In this document: positions 8,535-17,298 of the stretch, one piece after another
How positions within the stretch are numbered: the stretch's first letter is position 1
Layout: each line of letters begins with the position of its first letter
Translations under genes and position numbers: made by a program
The notes under the pieces: generated by a model
The model's database searches: none
Told to the model about the DNA's origin: nothing
The model's input: only the letters and a program-made list of their open reading frames with translations
Assembly (NCBI GenBank): GCA_002410505.1
Contig: DHSO01000047.1
Coordinates: 1-48,520, forward strand
Origin: Cloacimonetes bacterium UBA5284
GTDB lineage: Bacteria > Cloacimonadota > Cloacimonadia > Cloacimonadales > Cloacimonadaceae
Length of the DNA stretch: 48,520 bases
Direction: 5' to 3'

Positions 8535-9177
8535 CCACAGCCAAACCCAAGATTTCTTTGATGATTACGCCCCGGATTTTGATGCCATCTACGGCAGGGC
8601 CAAAAATCCCTTGCAAAAGCTGATCAACCGCTATTTCCGAAAAAGCATGCGCATACGCTATGAGCTATGTATGCGTCACTGCAACCCCATCGAAGGAAAA
8701 AGCGTACTGGATGTGGGTTGCGGCCCAGGGCATTACAGCATCGCCCTGGCCCAACGCGGCGCAGCGGTTGTGTATGGGATAGATTTTGCCCGTCAGATGA
8801 TTGATCTGGCGCGGGTAAAAGCTGCAGAGGCCGGATTGGACAATGTTTGCCGCTTCGAGACCGCGGATTTCTTTGCTCTGGATACAAAGGAAAGATACGA
8901 CTATGTAATCCTGATGGGATTTATGGACTATATGAAAGACGCCGAGGCTGTGGTTGACAAAGCTTTGGATCTCACCGGTAAAGACTGTTTCTTCAGTTTC
9001 CCGGTTGCAGGAGGTTTTTTGGCTATGCAGCGGCAATGGCGCTACAAGAAACGATGCCCCCTCTATCTATATAGATATAAAGATCTGCAAAAGCTGTTTG
9101 CTAAACGCAGCGGTTTCAATTTCCGCATTCGCAGGATAGAACGCGATTTTTGGGTGCAGGTGAGCCGGCATTTGTAA
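8509..9177 (+). CDS. Class I SAM-dependent methyltransferase
   Basis: The 222-residue protein has the Rossmann methyltransferase motif I VLDVGCGPGHYS (residues 66-77). The acidic motif II (YGIDFARQMIDLA) and a motif with ETADFF follow. The C-terminal half is less conserved, so the substrate cannot be read from the sequence; a small molecule, lipid or sugar are all possible. It starts inside the deacetylase gene, so the two likely modify the same surface glycan or lipid, which is inference. Confidence 0.88.
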   Translation: MTSTVSNPDHSQTQDFFDDYAPDFDAIYGRAKNPLQKLINRYFRKSMRIRYELCMRHCNPIEGKSVLDVGCGPGHYSIALAQRGAAVVYGIDFARQMIDLARVKAAEAGLDNVCRFETADFFALDTKERYDYVILMGFMDYMKDAEAVVDKALDLTGKDCFFSFPVAGGFLAMQRQWRYKKRCPLYLYRYKDLQKLFAKRSGFNFRIRRIERDFWVQVSRHL

Positions 9178-9194
9178 TCTCAAACACAGGCCAC

Positions 9195-9338
9195 ATAAGG
9201 CAGATTTTGGGATGCCTTATATCCACGCGATTACCCTGCAGATGATGCGGTATTTATAGCGGATTTGCTTAAGGTGGACTCAATTGAGCAGATTGAGCAA
9301 AAGCACAGTGTGGCGTTTGAGCCCCCTGCCGGGCTCAA
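9195..9338. terminator. Two hairpins between convergent genes
   Basis: ATAAGGCA (9195-9202) pairs with TGCCTTAT (9213-9220), and TTGAGCCC (9317-9324) pairs with GGGCTCAA (9331-9338). Both stems are perfect 8-bp stems. Neither has a long T run. Their place between two converging genes suggests a bidirectional transcript end. Confidence 0.4.
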
Positions 9339-9375
9339 GGCCGGGATATCGCTGTTTTGCCACTAAGCGGAGAGA

Positions 9376-10212
9376 TTAGGGACTAATCTTTGTGCCCCGC
9401 GCATCTTCCAGGCCGGGGGAATTATCATAAATCTCGATGTTGTAATATATTACCGCTATATAGTCTCGAGGAAAATCTCCATGAAAGAAAGAATGGATCA
9501 GATTCACATAGCGGACTACGGCTTTTTCGTAGGCATTAAGATTGGGATCCAAGGGGTGTAAGAGACGGGCAATCTGCTTGATCTTGAATGAAGGAATATC
9601 CAGATACACAGTTACACACGCGGGATTATACATCTGATTGATAAAGGTTTGAGTATTGTAGCCCGGCTCGGAATAGAGCTCCAGAGAGACAATCTGATTT
9701 GGGCTGAAGATATCCTCAGCGTTTTGATACAAGCTGTCCAAGACATTGAGCTTGGTAAGCATATCACTGTCCATCTTGCTTTCCAAGAGCTGTGTTATCT
9801 CGGCCAGTTTTTCGGCTTTGGGCAAAAAGCCCGAGCCCTTTACTGCATTGTTGAGTTTGAAGAAAGAATCCTTACGCGCCAAACCCCAGGAAGCCACAAT
9901 GCCGTTATGAGGCCCGGCAAGTCTGGGTGTTTGACGCTTGCCACTACTCATCATCTGACGAAAGACGTCCAGATATTCTGTTCTGCGAAACCGATTCCAT
10001 TGCCAAAATTCCGGTGGAAAATCAACCAGATCAAGGCTATGCCATTCACCTTCCAATTTGGCCTCGATGCTTTTGCTATCCGCTGCCGGCGTTCTTGCCG
10101 TGCTTTGTACACAATATCCATCCTGCCAGATACTTTCGGGATCGTAAGCGGTATTTGCATACAAAGTATCAGTACTTAAGAGGCTTATTATCAAAAACAG
10201 GATTATTAGCAT
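9376..10212 (-). CDS. Secreted protein of unknown function
   Basis: The second in-frame ATG (10212) is preferred because GGAG lies five bases before it and it gives a clean signal peptide (MLIILFLIISLLSTDTLYA, cleavage near residue 19). The mature 259 or so residues contain an acidic, helical middle and several aromatic-rich strands (PGYNTQTFINQMYNPACVTV). I recognise no family. It is exported at least to the periplasm and lacks a lipobox. It overlaps the YbaN-like gene by 44 bases and so belongs to the catalase operon. Confidence 0.75.
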   Translation of the reverse strand: MLIILFLIISLLSTDTLYANTAYDPESIWQDGYCVQSTARTPAADSKSIEAKLEGEWHSLDLVDFPPEFWQWNRFRRTEYLDVFRQMMSSGKRQTPRLAGPHNGIVASWGLARKDSFFKLNNAVKGSGFLPKAEKLAEITQLLESKMDSDMLTKLNVLDSLYQNAEDIFSPNQIVSLELYSEPGYNTQTFINQMYNPACVTVYLDIPSFKIKQIARLLHPLDPNLNAYEKAVVRYVNLIHSFFHGDFPRDYIAVIYYNIEIYDNSPGLEDARGTKISP

Positions 10213-10651
10213 ATCCACTCCCATGGTCTTTGGTTTGATGATCTGCTGCGGGTGCTTTGTAGGTTTTGATGAGACACAGGTGAATAGTCACCCCGATCCC
10301 CACTCCAAGCAGCAGTAGTATGAGCCAGATCGATCGGGCAAAAAACACCGCCGAAATCGTTAAAGTGCTCCATAAAAGAATGATGGTAAATATCTTCGTG
10401 ATTAGCGGAATGCCTTCCTTATCCCGGTAGCGCCGGATGTATTCTCCAAACCAGCGATTACCGATCAGCCATTGATATAGTCTGTCCGAACTGCGCACAA
10501 AGCAAGCAGCGGCAGCCAATAGAAAGGGTGTGGTGGGCAGAATTGGCAGGATAATGCCCAGCACACCCAAGGCTACAAAGATAAATCCTGCGCAGCGCAA
10601 AGCTAATGCCTTCAGGACTATCTTCCTGTGATTAATGGCTTTAGAAGACAT
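10169..10651 (-). CDS. ybaN: YbaN / DUF454 family inner-membrane protein
   Basis: The 160-residue protein opens with a hydrophobic segment ending in GIILPILPTTPFLLAAAACF, the hallmark of DUF454 (YbaN). It then has the conserved LYQWLIGNRWFGEYIRRYR and two more membrane spans. The function of the family is unknown. The ATG overlaps the catalase stop (TAATG), so translation is coupled. The C-terminal tail is polar and about 25 residues longer than the membrane core. Confidence 0.9.
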   Translation of the reverse strand: MSSKAINHRKIVLKALALRCAGFIFVALGVLGIILPILPTTPFLLAAAACFVRSSDRLYQWLIGNRWFGEYIRRYRDKEGIPLITKIFTIILLWSTLTISAVFFARSIWLILLLLGVGIGVTIHLCLIKTYKAPAADHQTKDHGSGYANNPVFDNKPLKY

Positions 10652-12123
10652 TATTGCTTTAGAGCTTCCGCCAGGCCAATTCCCAGTGCTTTAGCAACAC
10701 CTTCACCATAAGCAGGATCGCATTTATAGCAATTCCCAATGTGTCTCAGCTTGATGTGGCGCGCACAATCGCCCATGTTTCGAGCCGTATTATCAAACAA
10801 CAGTTGTTTCTGCTCTGGATTCATCAGATCAAAGAGCGCTTTGGGCTGGCTGAAATAATCGCTGTCATCACGATGATTCCAGTGATCTACATCGCCATAG
10901 AGCTTTTGCGGAGGCATTTTATATTCGGGTTGATCCTTCCATTCACCATCGCTATTGGGTTCATAACCCAGGGTGGCACCATAGTTTCCATCCACCCGCA
11001 TCTGACCATCACGGTGATAGCTGTGCGTATCGTTCTTGGGTCTGTTTACCGGAATCTGGTGGTGATTGATGCCTAAGCGATAGCGCTGAGCATCCCCATA
11101 GGAGAATAATCGGGCTTGCAACAAACGGTCGGGCGAGAAGCCCAAGCCGGGAATGATATTTGCCGGAGTAAAAGCTGCCTGTTCTACATCTGCAAAATAG
11201 TTTTCGGGATTGCGATTGAGCTCGATGATGCCTACCTCGTGTAAAGGATAATCCCCTTTGGGCCATACCTTTGTGATATCAAAGGGATTGAAGGGTACTT
11301 GCCGGGATTCTTCCTGAGTCATTACCTGAATAAACATCTGCCAGCTAGGAAATTCCCCTTTGGCAATGCTTTCAAAAAGATCACGCTGGTGGCTTTCTCT
11401 ATCTTTGGCAACAATGGCTTCTGCTTCCCGGTCACTGAGGTTTTTGATTCCTTGTAGAGTTTTGAGATGAAACTTTACCCAAACCATCTCATTGTCCTTG
11501 TTATACATACTGAAAGTGTGACAACCGTAACCATTCATGTGCCGATAGGAATATGGGATCCCTCTATCGCTCATGGTGATGGTAACCTGATGCAGCGCTT
11601 CGGGTAACATGGTCCAAAAATCCCAGTTATTGTCCGCACTACGCATATTGGTCTTGGGGTCGCGCTTGATCGCATGGTTCAAATCCGGAAATTTGAGGGG
11701 ATCCCGGATGAAGAATACCGGGGTATTATTTCCCACCAGATCCCAAATCCCTTCTTCAGTGTAAAACTTTATGGCAAAGCCTCTGATATCTCGCTCTGCA
11801 TCGGCTGCTCCACGTTCTCCCGCTACAGTAGAAAAACGAATAAAGAGCTCAGTTTCTTTGCCGATTTCAGAAAAAACCCCGGCTTTGGTGTATTTGGAAA
11901 TATCAGCAGTTACCGTGAATTTGCCAAATGCTCCGGAACCTTTGGCATGCATTCTGCGCTCCGGAATCACCTCACGATCAAAATGGGCGAGTTTTTCCAT
12001 TAACCATACATCTTCCATCAACAGCGGACCCCTGGGGCCGGCAGTTTTGATGTTTTGATTGTCCACCACCGGCGCTCCGGCTACAGTGGTCAGCTTTTTG
12101 TCTTTTACCTGCTTCTTTTTCAT
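10651..12123 (-). CDS. katA: Catalase, small-subunit haem type
   Basis: This monofunctional haem catalase converts hydrogen peroxide to water and oxygen. The ATG at 12123 is preferred over one eight codons upstream because GGAGGAG lies six bases before it; the product is 490 residues, normal for clade 3 enzymes. Visible active-site parts are the distal His in ERRMHAKGSGAFG (H59), Asn in VGNNTPVFFIRD (N132) and the proximal haem-ligand Tyr in LFSYGDAQRYRLG. No signal peptide is seen, so it is cytoplasmic. It heads a minus-strand operon with ybaN and a secreted protein. In an apparent anaerobe with an oxygen-sensitive PFOR it would serve oxygen-exposure survival. Confidence 0.97.
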   Translation of the reverse strand: MKKKQVKDKKLTTVAGAPVVDNQNIKTAGPRGPLLMEDVWLMEKLAHFDREVIPERRMHAKGSGAFGKFTVTADISKYTKAGVFSEIGKETELFIRFSTVAGERGAADAERDIRGFAIKFYTEEGIWDLVGNNTPVFFIRDPLKFPDLNHAIKRDPKTNMRSADNNWDFWTMLPEALHQVTITMSDRGIPYSYRHMNGYGCHTFSMYNKDNEMVWVKFHLKTLQGIKNLSDREAEAIVAKDRESHQRDLFESIAKGEFPSWQMFIQVMTQEESRQVPFNPFDITKVWPKGDYPLHEVGIIELNRNPENYFADVEQAAFTPANIIPGLGFSPDRLLQARLFSYGDAQRYRLGINHHQIPVNRPKNDTHSYHRDGQMRVDGNYGATLGYEPNSDGEWKDQPEYKMPPQKLYGDVDHWNHRDDSDYFSQPKALFDLMNPEQKQLLFDNTARNMGDCARHIKLRHIGNCYKCDPAYGEGVAKALGIGLAEALKQ

Positions 12124-12147
12124 TAGTAACTCCTCCAGTCCTTTCAC

Positions 12148-12722
12148 AATAAAAAGACTTGGTATACAGTAAAGTATAGATCAATATGTCCTTTGCACAA
12201 ACCTGAATCTTTGTAAGAGTCCATGAGCTAAGAGACCAAGACCTATAGTAGCTGTTCTGAGATTCGGGGTAGGAGCGAGTGCTGTACTAATTAACCGCAT
12301 TTTTGCATAGCTTTGCCGGAACACAGTAAAGAAATCGCCAAGGTCAACAGGCAATTTGTAATACATGGCTACGGATCAACACAGCAATTTAAGACTATAG
12401 CTTGTATGTGGAGCAAAGGCATTGAGATTGGTTGATTCCCAAGGTGTTATCTGCAATTTTGTCTGCGGGGAAACTCTATGCTCCCTGACAAATGTTTTGC
12501 AGCAGTTAGAGGACTCAATGTCGATTTAATCAGGGGTAAATGGCAGGCGGCAAACAAAGACAATTTAGCCTGTAAAAAAATAGCGGGGAACTGATCGCAT
12601 ATAAAATTTGCACACTGATTGTTTCTGACTATTTTAGCAATCATGAGGCCGCAAGACTTCTAACCGAAAGCTGATGCAAATTTTGTCCCAGCATCAATGC
12701 TGACACTTATTTGAGGTGAGAT
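12148..12722. other. Intergenic region between divergent genes
   Basis: About 575 bases between catalase (minus) and the lipoprotein gene (plus). I see no convincing gene; a 61-codon minus-strand frame (12181-12366) has no recognisable content. A weak plus-strand promoter can be drawn as TTGCAC (12608-12613), 16 bases, TATTTT (12630-12635), about 90 bases before the lipoprotein ATG. The region should also hold the catalase promoter, but no hydrogen-peroxide regulator box is evident. Confidence 0.4.
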
Positions 12723-14261
12723 ATGAAAAAGCCCGTATGTAAGCTATTTTGTTTGCCCTTGCTGCTCTGCAGTTTGCTCCTGTTTTCTTGTTTTGATTCT
12801 TCCACAAAACCGGATGACGATCAAGATGGAACTCCCCCTGCCAGAGAAGGTATGCAAATGTTGAATCAACTCATTTTGGATTTTGATGACGATCACGAAA
12901 TCACCGAAGCCGAAGACATCATGCTGCAAAGCGATTTCGACGCCATTGAAGCGAAATTTCAAGAATCACTGGATCTCGAGAGTAGTAATCCCATGGCTCA
13001 TCTGGGTCTGTCAATACTTGAGATCGCCCGTTTGAATTTCGATACTGAATTGTGGTCATTGATTGAAGAGCTGGACGGCAGGCCCGAAGGTCCCCCCAAG
13101 AGGCTGTTCAACAATCAGATCGGGCTGCTGGCATCTAGTCCCAATCTCATTATGAAAGAACTGAATGTTGCCAAATCCGACAATCTCTCCATCCATCGCT
13201 TTCAAAACTTTGTGATCGACCATGTCTTGCCCCGTATTTCAGCCTCCATCAGCCATCTGAACTACGCCGTCGCTTTGGCAGATTCGAACGTAATCCTGAT
13301 CGATACTGGAGAAGAAATGATGGAAGTGGATCGGGGAGAGATATATTTGTACAGTGCCGGATTGAAGATGCTCGCCGCTGCCTTCAACATGATGGTGGCA
13401 TACGATTATGACCTGAAGGACGAAGATAACTCCTATGCCTGGATCGAGGATTTTGATGAATTGGATGTAGAATATGTGCAAGAAGATCAAGTGTTTAACT
13501 ATACCGTGAATGATGGAAATTTGATCCTGAGATTGTATGATGATGACTACAACCAAAGGCACTTGGAAGCTGTACAACAGGAGTTTATGGCAAAGTTGCT
13601 AAAACACAATCTGGACAACAATCCGGCTTTTGGCACGCTTCGCTCACAAAGCTATTTGAATAGTATTCACAGCTCCATTATCGGTGCGGCTGGCGACATC
13701 AGAAACTGTGTGAACTACATCGAAGACGAAGATGACAACCAGAGCGACGACATCCTGAAGATAGAACACATCAGCAACATGAACGAAGAACTCGCCGATA
13801 TCGATGAGAATGATCCCAACTTCATGCAAAACTGGAACAGCATCTGCGATGTAGCCACATGGTTGGAAAACGTGCTCAATGAAATCCAGAACATGAGCGA
13901 GAACGGAGTAGATTTCCAGGTGGATCTGGGCGAATTGTTCTCCGGCTCAAACAACGATATCCGGGATATCCTGCCTTATCACAGATGGAACCCGGCGGAA
14001 AACTGGGTCGAGCTGGATTACTACGAATACGGCTGGGCTTCCAATGAGCATAGTTTCCTTTATAACAACGAGTGGGTATATATCGACAATATCAATTACG
14101 TAACATTCCAGTATTACCGGCCTGAGTGCAATCCCATAGAGTTTACGGATAGCAATCTCGAACCCATCGATGAAGATGAATACCCCTATTTCCCGGATTA
14201 CACTATGGGCGGTGTGTTCCCGGACATGACCAGAGATAAACTAATTGCATTACTTGACTAG
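12723..14261 (+). CDS. Acidic lipoprotein with TPR-like helices
   Basis: The 512-residue protein has a lipoprotein signal peptide with lipobox LLFSC (acylated Cys 23) and GAGGTGAG before the ATG. The mature part is very acidic (DFDDDHEITEAED, EDEDDNQSDD). Residues 70-110 (AKFQESLDLESSNPMAHLGL) resemble one tetratricopeptide hairpin. The C-terminal third is rich in Tyr, Trp and Asn and may form strands. No enzymatic motif is visible. It overlaps the next gene, a likely outer-membrane barrel, by 17 bases, so the two products probably form an envelope complex. Lipoproteins of this general type are common in Cloacimonetes; the family is not recognised. Confidence 0.85.
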   Translation: MKKPVCKLFCLPLLLCSLLLFSCFDSSTKPDDDQDGTPPAREGMQMLNQLILDFDDDHEITEAEDIMLQSDFDAIEAKFQESLDLESSNPMAHLGLSILEIARLNFDTELWSLIEELDGRPEGPPKRLFNNQIGLLASSPNLIMKELNVAKSDNLSIHRFQNFVIDHVLPRISASISHLNYAVALADSNVILIDTGEEMMEVDRGEIYLYSAGLKMLAAAFNMMVAYDYDLKDEDNSYAWIEDFDELDVEYVQEDQVFNYTVNDGNLILRLYDDDYNQRHLEAVQQEFMAKLLKHNLDNNPAFGTLRSQSYLNSIHSSIIGAAGDIRNCVNYIEDEDDNQSDDILKIEHISNMNEELADIDENDPNFMQNWNSICDVATWLENVLNEIQNMSENGVDFQVDLGELFSGSNNDIRDILPYHRWNPAENWVELDYYEYGWASNEHSFLYNNEWVYIDNINYVTFQYYRPECNPIEFTDSNLEPIDEDEYPYFPDYTMGGVFPDMTRDKLIALLD

Positions 14262-15564
14262 AAAAGTCCTTATCGGAATGGGGATATGTCTTTTGATGTA
14301 TCCCCTTTTCGTACATGCTCATAATCCGGACAGGATACAGAGTCACAATCGTTACATCGATTTCTACCGCCAAACATCAGACTCTGAGCCGGAAGGCTAC
14401 CTTTATGCCTATGACTCACATTCACTTTGGGAGTTTTATCATCGTGGATATCAGATTAGCTGTGGATACTACGACAGTAACTTGCGTGGCCAGATCTCCG
14501 CATTGACGGATGAAGGCGGGATTCTGGATTTTGCCGCGCCTGTCCGCTATCTCAGCTTGGAGTTGGGTAGAGATATCGCAAATCACAGCTTCAAAGCCAG
14601 GGTGGAGCTGGCAAAAGATCCGGGCGCGGGGATAACATATGAAACATCGTTCGAAGGCAAATCCTGCCAGGTGTCCCTGGAGACGCGCAAAGCAAGAGCC
14701 GCCCTGGATTATGCCATCGCCGGGGATCTGGGCTCCATTCCCTTTCATTGGCTGAAAAGCAATCTGACGATGAGATTTGTGGACCAATACAAAAGCACCG
14801 ATATCAAAGCCTCGGCATATTTCCCCACCCTCCACGATTCGCTCTTTGCAAACGACCTGAATATGTATGGCCTTCATTTCGAACAGCTACGCAGAGCCGG
14901 AGACAATACGCAAATCAAGCTGCAGGCATCATATTTTTACAGCTCGGCCCGGCTAAGATACAAAGGAGAACTATTCGGTAAGCTGGATCACCTCAATTTG
15001 TTCAAACTGGGAATTGATGTAGGTCGTAAAAATCAACATCTGGACTGGACTCTCGGCATAAACAGCTATCACAGCTTCATTGATGATGATTCGTACTTTG
15101 ACATCTGGCCTTTCTCCGCCTGGGATGCCTTCCTGGCGCATCGCAGCCGGATTAAACGATTTCACATCAATTCATGCTCTCCCTTTGCGGGTTTATTGTA
15201 TCACAGTGCCAGTCCCGACGCCGAAGGACCGGCATTTTGGGGAGCGATCAGCTATCATCATCACTTTATGGAGAGCGATATTCTTTTAAAAAACCGAAAA
15301 GTAGTGCTTTATCCCTTCCTCTTCAGTTATGAGAGCCTCAAATTTGATGTATCCGAAGACCTGGACGCGCATCTGGAGATAAAACCAAAGTTTTGCTACC
15401 GCTATTCAGGGGGCGAGATCGAGTTGGAAATAACGCAATTGCTTCCGCTAAAATGGCGCAAAATCCTAGATTATGATGGTGGCGAACCCTCACAAGGCCC
15501 GGGCAAAAAGACGAAACAATGGGGCGGCACCCAAGCCCGCTTGAATCTCAATTTCCTGTTTTAA
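14245..15564 (+). CDS. Predicted outer-membrane beta-barrel protein
   Basis: The frame starts at TTG 14245 (or TTG 14254) inside the lipoprotein gene; a start at ATG 14278 would remove the positively charged end of the signal peptide (LTRKVLIGMGICLLMYPLFVHA). The mature part of about 410 residues alternates polar and hydrophobic residues with many Tyr/Phe-ended strands. It finishes in QARLNLNFLF, a terminal aromatic residue typical of outer-membrane barrels. No known family is recognised. Translational overlap with the lipoprotein gene suggests a two-part outer-membrane assembly or transport unit. Confidence 0.78.
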   Translation: MHYLTRKVLIGMGICLLMYPLFVHAHNPDRIQSHNRYIDFYRQTSDSEPEGYLYAYDSHSLWEFYHRGYQISCGYYDSNLRGQISALTDEGGILDFAAPVRYLSLELGRDIANHSFKARVELAKDPGAGITYETSFEGKSCQVSLETRKARAALDYAIAGDLGSIPFHWLKSNLTMRFVDQYKSTDIKASAYFPTLHDSLFANDLNMYGLHFEQLRRAGDNTQIKLQASYFYSSARLRYKGELFGKLDHLNLFKLGIDVGRKNQHLDWTLGINSYHSFIDDDSYFDIWPFSAWDAFLAHRSRIKRFHINSCSPFAGLLYHSASPDAEGPAFWGAISYHHHFMESDILLKNRKVVLYPFLFSYESLKFDVSEDLDAHLEIKPKFCYRYSGGEIELEITQLLPLKWRKILDYDGGEPSQGPGKKTKQWGGTQARLNLNFLF

Positions 15565-15618
15565 GTCCCAATTCATCAATTCATCAGCCCCAGAAATACA
15601 AGCAAGCAAATAATCTAC

Positions 15619-15677
15619 TTGACGAATCAGGCGCCCGCATTAATTAGGCATTTAACTAAATACCTAAGGATGCCTAA
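15619..15677 (+). promoter_or_regulatory. Promoter and ArsR-type operator of the sdpR-sdpI pair
   Basis: TTGACG at 15619-15624 is a likely -35. Next comes a 24-base imperfect palindrome, 15644-15667 (TTAGGCATTTAA / CTAAATACCTAA), and a third half-site ATGCCTAA at 15670-15677 that touches the start codon. A repressor bound here would cover the -10 and the ribosome site (TAAGGA, 15665-15670). ArsR/SdpR proteins are known autorepressors that bind such palindromes. Confidence 0.7.
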
Positions 15678-15952
15678 TGTCTGATAACGTGTTCAAGGCC
15701 ATTGCCGACGCTAATCGGCGTAGAATACTCAACCTGCTGAAGGTTCACGACACACTCAGCGCGGGAGAGATCGCCGAATACTTTGAATTCACCAAGGCCA
15801 GTCTCAGCGAACATCTTAAGATACTGCGCAATGCCGGCCTCATCTACGGCTCCAAAAAGGGGCAATATGTCTATTACCGGTTAAACACCAGTATCTTCGA
15901 GGACATTCTGGCCTGGGTAGTAAATCTGAGAAACAAAAGTGAGGAATCATGA
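15677..15952 (+). CDS. sdpR: ArsR-family autorepressor, SdpR-like
   Basis: The 91-residue protein is a single winged-helix domain. DANRRRILNLL is followed by the recognition helix region FTKASLSEHLKILRNAGLI and the wing GSKKGQYVYYRLN, all typical of ArsR/SmtB repressors. It lacks the cysteine metal site (ELCVCDL) of ArsR proper, so it is not an obvious metal sensor. It overlaps the SdpI gene by four bases (ATGA). In Bacillus subtilis SdpR represses the sdpRI operon and is sequestered by SdpI when toxin is bound; a similar loop here is inference. Confidence 0.9.
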   Translation: MSDNVFKAIADANRRRILNLLKVHDTLSAGEIAEYFEFTKASLSEHLKILRNAGLIYGSKKGQYVYYRLNTSIFEDILAWVVNLRNKSEES

Positions 15953-16605
15953 AGCGCATCAAACACTTTGCCGGCACCGTCATCCTGCTGCTGGTATATC
16001 TTATTGCCCTTGCATTCATCGCTCAAGCCCTGCCCGCGGATGCCGAAATTCCCATCCATTGGAATGCAAAAGGCGTGATCGACGGATACGCACCAAAAAG
16101 TACTGCTATCTTTTTAGCTGTCCTACTGGTGCCCGGACTCTTTCTATTCCTGTATCTGATGCCCTACTATTCGCCCAGATACAAACGGCAGGCACAGAGA
16201 TTTGACCGGGTATTGCCCTACATCTCGTTTATGCTAGTACTTTTTTTGGCGCTGCTGAACATCTACGGCCTCTGCTATAGTCTGGGTGCAGACAGACTGC
16301 CCTTCAATCCTGTCCTTATCATCATCGGTTTCTTAATGATGTTTTTGGGGAACCTGCTGCCCAAACTGCCTCGCAATTTCTTTGTGGGGATTCGTACTCC
16401 CTGGACCATCTCGGATGAGGATAACTGGCATAGAACGCACCGGGTGGGGGCACGCACCTTTCTATTGGGTGGATTGCTGTTGATCATCAAGGGCTTTTTG
16501 AGTCTCAACCCCGCTTGGCAAATCGCCAGTTCCTGGCTGGCATTGGCGCTTTTGCTCTACCCGTTGCCATATTCTCTCTACTTATTCAAGAAAAAGTCTC
16601 GCTAA
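15949..16605 (+). CDS. sdpI: SdpI-family membrane protein with DUF1648 domain
   Basis: The 218-residue membrane protein has about six spans. The N-terminal DUF1648 motif IPIHWNAKGVIDGYAPK is followed by the SdpI signature RNFFVGIRTPWTISDEDNW and HRTHRVGARTF. SdpI gives immunity to the SDP cannibalism toxin in Bacillus, and homologues without the toxin are widespread. No toxin gene is visible nearby. A hairpin follows the gene. Confidence 0.92.
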   Translation: MKRIKHFAGTVILLLVYLIALAFIAQALPADAEIPIHWNAKGVIDGYAPKSTAIFLAVLLVPGLFLFLYLMPYYSPRYKRQAQRFDRVLPYISFMLVLFLALLNIYGLCYSLGADRLPFNPVLIIIGFLMMFLGNLLPKLPRNFFVGIRTPWTISDEDNWHRTHRVGARTFLLGGLLLIIKGFLSLNPAWQIASSWLALALLLYPLPYSLYLFKKKSR

Positions 16606-16611
16606 ATCGCT

Positions 16612-16638
16612 GAAGGCGGGGTCAAGCGCTCCGCCTTC
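16612..16638 (+). terminator. Hairpin after sdpI
   Basis: GAAGGCGG (16612-16619) pairs perfectly with CCGCCTTC (16631-16638) across an 11-base loop, seven bases after the sdpI stop. The T run is weak, so it may be a modest terminator. Confidence 0.5.
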
Positions 16639-16837
16639 CTTATCTCAGCCGGCCTGTGCGTGATCTGAACCCAGCCGGGAGCCTGATGAACAGCTCCTTT
16701 GGACAAGTATGAGAACTTTGGAGAGGGCAGCATGAGGCTTTCACGGGCGCAAGGGTCTATAATGTGCGCGGCGATTTTGAACAGCGTGGAGGCTATAAAG
16801 AGTCACTGAAAAATCATATCCATTCATTTAAACAAAT

Positions 16838-17033
16838 GTCCAAGTCCAATAGATGATTAACCAGACGAGTTATATATTCCAAACATGCTAAATCTTTCAG
16901 ATCATTTTATTGTAGCTGTTGCAATGGATTTTGTAAAACCCAGGGGAATGTCCATTGCTTCCCAAAAAGGTAGAATAATTGATTATTGGTTATAAAACTG
17001 GATAGCCTGACACGGGACAGTCCAAGTCCAATA
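16838..17033. repeat. Two direct copies of GTCCAAGTCCAATA
   Basis: Identical 14-base copies lie at 16838-16851 and 17020-17033, 182 bases apart, each containing an internal GTCCAA doublet. Flanking sequences differ. They could be regulatory sites or recombination scars. Confidence 0.45.
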
Positions 17034-17173
17034 AAACCGGTGTTTATGTCTTATCTTGCTTGCTATAAATGTGATAGCATCAATTATCCATTGAGAGCAA
17101 TTTGATTTTTCTATAAGGGTTACACACCGATTCAGCATAAGTATACGTGGGTATCACACGGGTGTCTCATGTG

Positions 17174-17192
17174 TGTCGTCTATGAGACGACA
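17174..17192. other. Perfect 8-bp hairpin
   Basis: TGTCGTCT (17174-17181) pairs with AGACGACA (17185-17192) around a three-base loop. No T run follows. It may be a protein-binding palindrome or part of a small RNA. Confidence 0.45.
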
Positions 17193-17298
17193 GGAATAAC
17201 GATGGTATCCGACAGAAGATAACGGGCAAAACCAAATCAGTGATGTCTCCGGTTGGGAGCAGAAACCAACGGGGAATATCCCTTTACGATCGCAGAAC

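Larger units (their letters stand above)
16639..17298. other. Gene-free region with decayed coding traces
   Basis: No intact gene is seen. A frame around 16670-16855, broken by one TGA, has coding-like content (HEAFTGARVYNVRGDFEQRG) but I cannot assign it to a family. The region also holds a repeated 14-mer and a strong hairpin, listed separately. Confidence 0.35.

Noticed and set aside
12181..12366. A 61-codon minus-strand gene upstream of catalase
   Set aside because: No ribosome site and no recognisable content; treated as chance.
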